64,000 nucleotides of DNA, from positions 35,533,565 through 35,597,564 of the forward strand of contig CM030362.1 of the NCBI GenBank assembly GCA_017893485.1. Reading direction: 5' to 3'. The first letter of the stretch is position 1. The number at the start of each line of letters is the position of its first letter. This DNA comes from Hemerocallis citrina (taxonomy: Eukaryota > Streptophyta > Magnoliopsida > Asparagales > Asphodelaceae). The notes beneath the pieces were generated by a model. That model was given only the letters and a program-made list of their open reading frames with translations, was not told where the DNA came from and ran no database searches. The position numbers and the translations under genes are program-made. This document shows, piece after piece, positions 56,415 through 64,000 of this stretch.

Positions 56415-57092
56415 TGTTAGGATTTGTGGATCCAAATACACGATAATGGGGTTGGAGATGACAGATGAGAAGAAGGGTCGAAGATGGAGCATGCAGCTCA
56501 GATAAGCCAGCAGCTGCAGGCAAGTTGCGGTTGACCGCAGTTGGACAGTCGACCACACACGTACAGGCAAATGTACGGTCGACCGTGCAGTCGACCGTCT
56601 CTCTCTCTGTGTTGGACCCTGCAGTTTTGAAGGAATGAACCGGTCGACCAGCAGTCGATCGATCCACTCTCTGTTGGACCCTGGACAGTCGAAGGTATGA
56701 ACCGTTCGACCGTACTTGTGTTGTGGTCGACCGTCGCAATACTGATTGATGAGCGGTTGAGATTAGAAGTTGTGTAAACCTATATATGTACGAATTTTCG
56801 GTTAAGTGAAAAGAAAAGAAAAATCTAATAGTCGTCATTGTGAGAGAGAGAGATAGAGAGAAATTCTACACCTTGGTGGTGAGTTCTTAAGAGATTTGTA
56901 AACTTATTCTTCATATTTCTAGTGAAAATCGCAGAAGTGTCTCTACGGAGAAGTAGCCATTATATTGGGTGAACCTCGAAAAAATCTCGTGTGTTCTTAT
57001 GTGTTACTTTTGGTTGTTCTTTGTTTTCTTACTTTTGATTTTATTATTTTTGTATCTTTATTAGTAAGTTTATTTCGCAGTTAAAACTCAAC
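56415..57092 (+). repeat. 3' LTR of the Tork-like element
   Basis: About 678 bp, the mate of 48446-49100 with many substitutions and small indels. It retains the CAGTCGACC and GGTCGACCG words at 56545-56735. Confidence 0.88.
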
Positions 57093-57506
57093 CTTAAATT
57101 TGTAATTATGTTTTCTGATGTTATTTTTTATGAACATCTTTAATGTTATTTGTTTCGTTAAAGACTAATAATGTAATGAGGGGATACTTTCTACCTTTTT
57201 ACTAAAAAAATTAATAATAGAGTGTCGATGTTGGGTCATAGTAACATCCTATCCTAGGCTGCTACTTTGAGCAAAAATTGAACACGTCCAAATTCGTGGG
57301 AAAGAAAGGACAGAACTATAGTTCTTATAATTTGACTGGGAGTTTCAGAATTATTATAAAAAACTTTGTTTAGTATTATGATCTTCATTCATTCATGCAA
57401 TAGCTAAAATATTTAATCATTTTTTTATTTTTTTTTTGTAATTACCATAATAGTTGATTGTCATTCTTCTCAAAGAATATTTTTTCTCTTTATCTCTATT
57501 CTCTAA
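57093..57506. other. AT-rich DNA, no gene seen
   Basis: Flank between the copia element and a Helitron. No recognisable coding or repeat structure apart from T runs. Confidence 0.5.
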
Positions 57507-57947
57507 TCTCTAATATTATATTTGGAGAGTTAGAGTTGTCATTTATAAACATACAAACTTACGTGTATCGTCCTTGCATAACTACTATAAAGGAGGTCTC
57601 AGCTTCAAAACCAGACTATGTCGGAATTTTACTTTTAAAAAAAATTATATATCTAATCTCTATATTATAATTGGAGAGTTAGAGTTGCCTTCTGTGAACA
57701 TACCAACCTACGTGCATCACTCGTGCATAATTGATATGAAGGAGGTCTCAGGTTCGAGACCCGACTACGTCAGAATTTTTACTTTTTTTATGGGAAATGC
57801 TTGGCTCAAACCAGGAACTCTAGATTCAAGGCGCCACTCAATTACTCACTCTACCCAATATCAATCAGGACACTGCCTATTGGTGAAATTTTTTACTTTA
57901 AAAAATAAATATTTATTAAAACGTGAATCGCACGTATAAATTACTAG
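57507..57947 (+). mobile_element. Non-autonomous Helitron with duplicated 5' part
   Basis: Starts TCTCTAATATTATATTTGGA after an A. Ends with hairpin ACGTGAATCGCACGT, then ATAAATTACTAG before a T. The first about 150 bp recur from 57657 (TCTCTATATTATAATTGGAG), and both copies contain AAGGAGGTCTCAG. The second copy then reads GGTTCGAGACC, a tRNA-like B box. Confidence 0.65.
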
Positions 57948-58164
57948 TTATTATAGATGAGAGAGATGGAAAATATATTATTTTCGAATATTATTTTACA
58001 TAATTTCGTGATTGAGAATCAACATTATTGATTTTTTTTTTGTTTATTATTAGGATTTTCATTTATGCTAAAGCCTACATATGCTTGATTTATTTATTTT
58101 TTCTGTTAATTAATTTATTTATTTTTATACACTATTAATATTTTTAAGATTATAATTATCTATA

Positions 58165-58537
58165 CTAGTAATTTATAAGTGCGATGCACGTCTTTATAAA
58201 TATATATTTTTTATAAATGAAAATTGATGTTGGCTGGCATCGAACCTAAGCTAAGACAGTTTTTTTTTTCTTGAAGAAATAAGACCGTGTTTGTTGGTTA
58301 CAATGTATGTGTTTGTTTGGTTATAAATGGAGTTTGTTAGTAACAAACTCTCCCATCAAAATAGTAAAGATATTTTTTATAAAAAAAATTCAAAGTTGTC
58401 TGACATCGAACCTAAGACATTTTTTATATTAATTATGCATGTGCATTGCACGTATTTGTTGGGTTACAATGTACGTATTTGTTTGGTTACAAATGGAGTT
58501 TATTTGGGGAAAAACTCTCCCATTAAAATAGTAGAGA
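58165..58537 (-). mobile_element. Non-autonomous Helitron (373 bp), minus
   Basis: On the minus strand it begins TCTCTACTATTTTAATGGGA and ends with GACGTGCATCGCACTT, ATAAATTACTAG before T. A second internal 5'-like segment at 58349-58375 and a second hairpin word at 58439-58455 suggest a duplicated or nested copy. Both halves contain GGTTCGATGTCAGACAAC-like sequence. Sister of 25698-25876. Confidence 0.7.
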
Positions 58538-59392
58538 TTTTCCTAAACTTCTAATAGATAGTGTTTGAATTAATATTTCAAACTTTGTAGTATTTTCAAG
58601 TTTATTAATTGTTAATACGTTTTCCTTATAACTGAGAAGGAATATCTTTTTTTAATTTAACTTTATTAATATTTTCAAGTTTGTTACTTCATTATAATTT
58701 TGATCATCATAAATTGAAAGGTTGTAATTTTATATTGAAAAACTGAAAGATTAAATTTTAACTATTGAATTATCTAAACTCGTAATTTTTAGAATAGTGT
58801 CGATAATGTCAGAATTTTTAAGCTTTTTTTTAAAAAAGTTGATTTGAGCATGGGGACCCACATCCTTTTGGCAAAAAAAAATGATACAATTATCAAAGAC
58901 AATTTGCAATTGGGGGAAATTAAAAATAACAGAAATTTTGCTTTAAGGTTCAATTTTTTTCAGAAGTTTCAATCCAAACACTCCGGTGCATGGGTATTCA
59001 CCTGGTAAAAACAACTTTGATTGAGACTTCAAAAAGACGAAAATTGGGTTTTCAAATTATTTTATTTTATTTTATTTTTGGTTATTTTATGGGGATTCAA
59101 ACTAGTATATAAGACTTCAGAATAGGGAGAGCAACTCAAAGTATGATAAGTTAACTATGACCTATCCATAGCTTTGAGTTAAACTAGATACGTTTTATGT
59201 CTAGTAAGGATGGGGATTAATGCATGTTATATTTCATATTAAACTTAGGTAGTCAATTCAATAATCCTATAAGATGAAAATGGATACAACCATGCAGATC
59301 TAGTAGAGTGATGATATTAGTCAGTGATAATTTTTGTTCAAATTTGATAAATGAGTAAATTATCTTCCACTTCAATCCCCTTAAAACAGTAA
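58538..59392. other. AT-rich DNA, no gene seen
   Basis: T/A-rich, with TTTATTTTATTTTATTTTTG near 59070. No domain or repeat recognised. Confidence 0.5.
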
Positions 59393-60250
59393 ATGTCATC
59401 GAAAATGAAAAGGAAACACAACATTTGGTGGTGTAAATCCTTTGCGGCATACTCAAGAAGAAAGAAATTTAGATTTGAAGGAATAAGTGAACACGGTAAA
59501 ACATCTTATCTCTGGAAAGGGGTGGCGAGAGTGGGGGAGATCTATCACACTAACATAAGATGTAGGAATGGAAATGAAAAGATACCAGATTTTGGAAGGA
59601 TAAATAGTGTAATAACAATACTCTTCTTGGTCAGTTTCCAGAGGTTGCCGCAGTTACGATAAACATCAATACGCTTGTTACTGATGTTTTGGCGTAATGA
59701 GAGATTGAGGATTGAGGTATTAGATCACCTTTCACAGAAGAGTATTATTAAATTCCAAAATCTCAATAATTTCATCTAGATCGAAGGAGTATACACCAAC
59801 GAAGCAGAGGATGAGAGGAGCTGGAACTTAGATCCCATTCTAAGATTTTCTGTGAAATATGTACAAATGGCTTAACGACGGAGGGACAATAAGTAAAGAG
59901 GCCGACAGTATCTGGAGCAATAACGTGCCGTGGAAAGTAAAAGTTTTTCTTTGGTTTGTTGAGAATGATGCAATTCTATCCAAGACCAATCTGCATAAAT
60001 GAAGCAAGCAAATTGACGTTAGATGTTCTAGATGTATTAACGAAGAAGATACAAATCATTTATTATTTCTATGCCCTAATGCTAGGTTAGCTTGGGAGGT
60101 AGTGTGTCTAGGGTTTGGGAATTTAGACTACCCTAGCTCGAGCGCCAAGGTTTTGGGGGACTGGAGAGTAGATATTATTAGAAAAGAGGATAAGATTGCT
60201 TGGGATATTTCAGTTGCGGCTACAATATGGAGTTTGTGGTTAGTGTTAGA
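59393..60250 (+). pseudogene. LINE (non-LTR retrotransposon) fragment, end of RT plus zf-RVT
   Basis: First part: SYLWKGVARVGEIYHTNIRC and GNEKIPDFGRIN, as in the region after the RT fingers of plant L1-like elements. Then, in another frame near 59890-60240: SIWSNNVPWKVKVFLWFVEN, KTNLHK, a TGA, CSRCINEEDTNHLLFLCPNA, RLAWEVV. The W-K/P-x-K-x-x-x-F-x-W and C-x-x-C...H-x-x-x-x-C pattern is the zinc-binding reverse-transcriptase domain. 5' end, endonuclease and catalytic RT are absent; no poly-A tail or target duplication was found. Confidence 0.75.
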
Positions 60251-60533
60251 TATATAGGTATATTCTCAATATAATAGAATATTATTGTGTATAATGTTCT
60301 ATGGGGCAACACGTGCAAAGCATGTGTTATCTGTTTAATTGTTGGACCGGGTCGAGTGGACATAAAGCCCAGTACCCTAAACCCAGTTCATCTCATATAA
60401 AAGCTGGTCTAGAGGTAGTGCTCTGTGATATTTCAATACTGATAAGCAGGGTATAATATCTTAAGCGGCTATGAGATATAAACCCTAACCCACATTACTC
60501 ATCTTAATCTAATAATCTTAAGATATTACAATT
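60251..60533. other. Possible short LTR remnant
   Basis: TGTTAGATATATAGG...CTTAAGATATTACA has TG...CA ends and CATATAAAAGCTGG as a TATA-like word, interrupting the LINE fragment. The flanking bases do not form a clear duplication, so the call is weak. Confidence 0.3.
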
Positions 60534-61146
60534 AACTTTGAGATTAAGAGAGAAAAAGAGATGAACCCAATCGATCGACGGACTCAGCCGTCGGCGCCGA
60601 CACCGCGCCACCGCTAATGCCAGTCGTCGCCATCGTCGACAATCCTCGGCGCTGTCGTAGATCCGCAAGCCAACGAACGGCATTGCCGCTGCATCTTCTC
60701 CTTGCTTTGATTGGGTCTGTTTGTCAGCCCAGTCACCAGATCCCGACGCACGTCGCCATGTGCCGCCGCTGCCCGTCGTCGCCTTTGTCGACAACCCCCA
60801 CCGTGATCTCATCGTCTCCAACTATCAAATCTGAAACCCACTTTAAGAGAGAAATCTTCGGAGTCCGTTGCTGTCTCCAACCACAGCTACCACCGTCAAT
60901 GTCGTCGTAGGCCGGTGGCACACCCCATCGTCGCAGGCCGGTGGCGCACCCCACCGTCGCGGCCGCTGCCAGCTGTGACCCGCTTCTCCTATCTTCTCAG
61001 ATCCGACCTTTTGAATTGTGGGTTTCACTGTTTGGTGATTTAGGAATAGGATAAGATCCATTTTGGATCCAAATACAACGTTAACATTCCCATTCGGTGA
61101 AGATTTGTTGTTCCTTGTTTGGAGAGAAAAGGGGATTGATTGCTGT
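60534..61146. other. GC-rich segment, host or captured leader sequence
   Basis: Rich in CGTCG and CGCCG words (60580-60800), with repeated GTCGTCGCCATCGTCGACAA / GTCGTCGCCTTTGTCGACAA segments and a direct repeat of GGCCGGTGGC at 60911 and 60938. Short frames on both strands lack recognised domains. It may be the 5' part of a gene fragment interrupted by the TRIM at 61147. Confidence 0.35.
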
Positions 61147-61429
61147 TGTAACGCCCCGCCCCAATACTCAGACAATTTTTAATATTTTTAGAATACAAAT
61201 TAGATACTATGTAGTACAACTACCTACCACAGGCTGCCTTTCAAAAGGTGGTTAACCAATTAGGTGACTCTTGATCATTGGCTAATAGTATTTATACTCA
61301 AATTATCACATCAAACTTCCCATGTGGGACTAAATTTCTCAAATCTCTCAAATCCCGTGCAGACCAGTCGACTGCTACCAATACCAGTCGACTGTTTGCT
61401 CAAGATCTGGGGTATTACATACACCCCCC
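61147..61429 (-). repeat. TRIM LTR, copy 1
   Basis: 283 bp. Contains CAGTCGACTG at 61365-61374 and 61385-61394. Confidence 0.88.
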
Positions 61430-61650
61430 CTTAGGAATCAGCGTCCTCGCTGAGTACAGGGCACACATCTCGTGTAGGACCGCCCTTTCTAGCCGATGTA
61501 GTATAGTCCCTTATCCCGGAGATCAGTCACTCCCAACACCGCAGATTGGATACCACACTCAACATCGATCCCGGAGATCAATGACTCTCAGCACCGCAGA
61601 TCGTAGGCCCTCTACTACGTCCGGTGTCGAAAGTCGGCTTTGATACCATT

Positions 61651-61923
61651 TGTAACGCCCCGCCCCAATACTCAAACAATTTTTAATATTTTTAGAATAC
61701 AAATTAGATACTATGTAGTACAACTGCCTACCACAGGCTGCCTCTCAAATGGTGGTTAACCAATTAGGTGACTCTTGATCATTGGCTAATAGTATTTATA
61801 CTCAAATTATCATATCAAACTTTCCATGTGGGACTAAATTTCTCAAATCTCTCAAATTCCGTGCAGACCAGTCGACTGCTACCAATACCAGTCGACTGTT
61901 CGCTCAAGATCTAGGGTATTACA
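61651..61923 (-). repeat. TRIM LTR, copy 2
   Basis: 273 bp, nearly identical to copy 1, with the same paired CAGTCGACTG words. Confidence 0.88.
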
Positions 61924-62136
61924 TACACCCCCCCTTAGGAATCAGCGTCCTCGCTGAGTACAGGGCACACATCTCGTGTAGGACCGCCCTTTCTAGCCGA
62001 TGTAGTATAGTCCCTTATCCCGGAGATCAGTCACTCTCAACACCGCAGATCGGATACCACACTCAACACTGATCCCGGAGATCAATGACTCTCAGCACCG
62101 CAGATCGTAGGCCCTCTACTATGTCCGGTGTTGAAA

Positions 62137-62154
62137 GTCAGCTCTGATACCATT
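62137..62154 (-). promoter_or_regulatory. TRIM primer binding site
   Basis: On the minus strand TGGTATCAGAGCTGAC follows LTR copy 3 after two bases. The equivalent site at 61633-61650 reads TGGTATCAAAGCCGAC. Confidence 0.75.
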
Positions 62155-62406
62155 TGTAACGCCCCGTCCCAATACTCAGACAAATTATAAATACTATGTA
62201 GTACAACTGCCTACCACAGGCTGCCTCTCAAAAGGTGGTTAACCAATTAGGTGACTCTTGATCATTGGCTAATAGTATTTATACTCAAATTATCATATCA
62301 AACTTCCCATGTGGGACTAAATTTATCAAATCTCTCAAATCCCGTGCAAACCAGTCGACTGCTACCAATACTAGTCGACTGTTCGCTCAAGATCTGGGGT
62401 ATTACA
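62155..62406 (-). repeat. TRIM LTR, copy 3
   Basis: 252 bp. It lacks about 20 bp in the TTTTTAATATTTTTAGAATA region present in copies 1 and 2. Retains one exact CAGTCGACTG and one TAGTCGACTG. Confidence 0.88.
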
Positions 62407-62411
62407 GCTGT

Positions 62412-64000
62412 GTGGTGACAGATCCACTTGGAGTCACATGCTCTTTGATTGGGTTCAACAGTTGCTGTCTCATGTTTGGGTAATTGGAGCAGATCCAGAT
62501 TCAGATCTAGTCCAAAAAGCTGTTCTATTGGTTGGATATGTTGTTTGGTGTTTAGATTGTTGAATCAGATCTAAATTAAAGATAAGTTCTTTACCTGCAT
62601 ATATATTTTAATTATTTGTTGTTGCTATGCGCTAAAGTACAAAAATCGTGTTAATCATTGTTTAATTAAACACAAGTTTGAATAATTATTTTAGCTTTGC
62701 GCTAAGGATAGAATATCCATTTTGATAAGTTAAATTATAGATTCTGACTGTAAATTTGAACCTCTATTTAAATTATTGTTAGAATAAATATTGCTAATAA
62801 TTCGTTTAATTAGCTAATTTTAACAATTTGATGATGTAGGAACTTCAAAGTTACTTACAAATTTTGTGGGTTAGAGATGATGGATATGCATCACGGTTGA
62901 ATAAGTCTGCACTACGGAGGCTTCTCCATCGAATTTGGAAACCACTTCTAACTTGAAGTGTCAGTATAATCTACTCTAATCATTTTTAGTACTTTCATGT
63001 GATGAATGTGTTAACGTTTTTTTGCGTTTGATCACATGATTGGGTGTTTTAGATCATAGTTATTCTCACCTTGAAAACTGGCATGTTTAGGATTGTTAAG
63101 TGCTTTATCATACTATGTGCATAGATATTTTGACAAATCCATTGTCTGCAGTTTGTATGAGATTATATATTTTCTTCTCTAATTAAAAATAAATAAATGA
63201 TGCATAAGATCTGTAACAAATGTCCGTAACTTAGATAAGAGCATCCTGTAATGCAGAATATGGCTCCATTAGTTAAGTTTTGTTCTTTTTTGTTCGATGT
63301 ACTATGTGTGCAAAATTGAATTTTAAAATACTGGTCATTATCTCGTTTAGCATCTCGAAGATGATGAAGAACGAATAAAGGAAATATAGCTCAATGTGCG
63401 CAAGTGGACATTATTAGAATCACTAGGGAAAGCAAACAAATTTGTAAAACGTGGTAGAGTAATTTTGTTTTAACTCTTATAATGTGCATATGTTGTCAAT
63501 CGCATATATATGTTGAGTTTAACAAATGAGACAATTAATAATAATAGTTCTAATTGTGTTCTTGAACAGAGCATATTTGGCTAGGATTTGAGAACTATAT
63601 ATTCAATTGCTTGTGAGGAAATGTGATCTAATTATCAAAACTGTAGGAGAAATGGAGTTAAAAGCTATTGAGGCAAAAGCTTTAACATCCAAGTTGTTTT
63701 GAAATTTAGAATCACTATGAACTATATATTAAATTGTTTGTTCTTGTTAAAACTTATAACTCTACTAAATGACACTTCATTAAATATGACAAATGTAAAG
63801 TTTGAATTCAGATTTTGATCACTAGGAAAGCATTTTGTATGGTCTCTAGGAGTTCACAACCTTTTAAATCAATACATTTTGATAATTGTAATCTCAGTAG
63901 CTTTGTAATTATGTAAGATAATTATTAGTCAGAAGTATTTAATTGCTTTTGTAGATGATTAATATAAGTCTGTCATATATATGAAGAATGATGCACTTAT
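62412..64000. other. AT-rich DNA, no confident feature
   Basis: Short exon-like pieces occur, such as a frame around 62840-62950 (ELQSYLQILWVRDDGYASRL) and 63355-63460, but I do not recognise them and no splice model joins them convincingly. They could be part of a host gene or fragment continuing beyond the window. Confidence 0.4.

Larger units (their letters stand above)
48446..57092 (+). mobile_element. Ty1/copia Tork/Tnt1-like retrotransposon, degraded, with nested solo LTR
   Basis: LTRs at 48446-49100 and 56415-57092 share TGTTAGGATTTGTGGATCC starts and GTTAAAACTCAAC ends. A tRNA-Met primer site follows the first LTR and CAGGTGGGAGAT precedes the second. Gag, protease, integrase, RT and RNase H follow in copia order. 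The 3.36-kb solo LTR at 52502-55857 interrupts RNase H. I could not find a target duplication: GTTGT precedes the element and the 3' LTR end reads AACC rather than AACA. Confidence 0.9.
61147..62406 (-). mobile_element. TRIM-like retrotransposon with three LTRs, TSD GCTGT
   Basis: LTRs at 61147-61429, 61651-61923 and 62155-62406, separated by two near-identical internal regions of about 221-231 bp. GCTGT flanks the whole at 61142-61146 and 62407-62411. On the minus strand each LTR runs TGTAATACCCC...GGGGCGTTACA, the internal region starts AATGGTATCA (tRNA-Met-like primer site) and ends CTAAGGGGGGGTG (polypurine tract). The internal region is too short to code. An LTR-internal-LTR-internal-LTR series is expected from unequal recombination between LTRs. 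Confidence 0.88.

Noticed and set aside
60504..60954. Overlapping ORFs on both strands in the GC-rich segment
   Set aside because: GC-rich sequence with few stops in any frame. The two strands compete and no motif supports either.

Overview
This window is repeat-dominated nuclear DNA from a flowering plant, most likely a dicot. The evidence is the density of plant-type LTR retrotransposons (Tat, Tekay-like, SIRE-like and Tork-like), tRNA-Met primer sites, Helitrons, MITEs, plant mobile domain and DUF4371-type hAT genes, and spliced gene fragments with plant-like introns. I see no complete single-copy host gene. No database was searched; family names rest on recognised motifs and terminal structure.

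Layout. 1-6060 is the 3' part of a GC-rich Ty3/gypsy Tat element on the + strand: pol tail, a four-exon gene on the opposite strand, an 88-bp tandem array, polypurine tract and 3' LTR. 6061-12600 is AT-rich and carries a spliced plant-mobile-domain gene (minus strand, three in-frame stops) between a 136-bp palindromic array and a 340-bp array whose monomers each hold a hairpin. 12900-21015 is a decayed hAT (DUF4371/ZMYM1-like) transposase on the minus strand. It is split by a full-length copia element (TSD GGATC), which is itself split by a SIRE-type solo LTR (TSD AAAAG). 21114-25279 is a copia solo LTR (minus, TSD GATTT) containing a Tekay-like solo LTR (TSD GAAAA).

25350-38053 holds Helitron ends, MITEs and microsatellites. 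A large Helitron-like element (about 27035-35622) carries exon fragments recognisable as RsmH/MraW methyltransferase, endonuclease III (NTH1) and a DRIP-type RING E3 ligase. It seems to be nested in a second Helitron and followed by a third. 38054-42078 is a minus-strand LTR fragment plus the 5' end of a truncated copia element. 42079-44350 has foldback and palindrome-rich non-autonomous DNA elements.

44706-47526 is an LTR-like insertion (TSD CGACC) filled mostly by a long inverted repeat with arms of about 830 bp, plus a small Helitron. 48446-57092 is a degraded Tork-like copia element with both LTRs, split by a 3.36-kb Tekay-like solo LTR (TSD TACAT). 57500-58540 has small Helitrons, 59393-60250 a LINE fragment, and 61147-62406 a TRIM-like element with three LTRs (TSD GCTGT). 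The remainder to 64000 is unassigned AT-rich DNA.

The cross-cutting signals are: a palindromic decamer, CAGTCGACTG, in LTRs of unrelated retrotransposon families; repeated short inverted-repeat words in several DNA-transposon-like blocks; several hairpin-forming loci; and the multi-gene capture in the Helitron.
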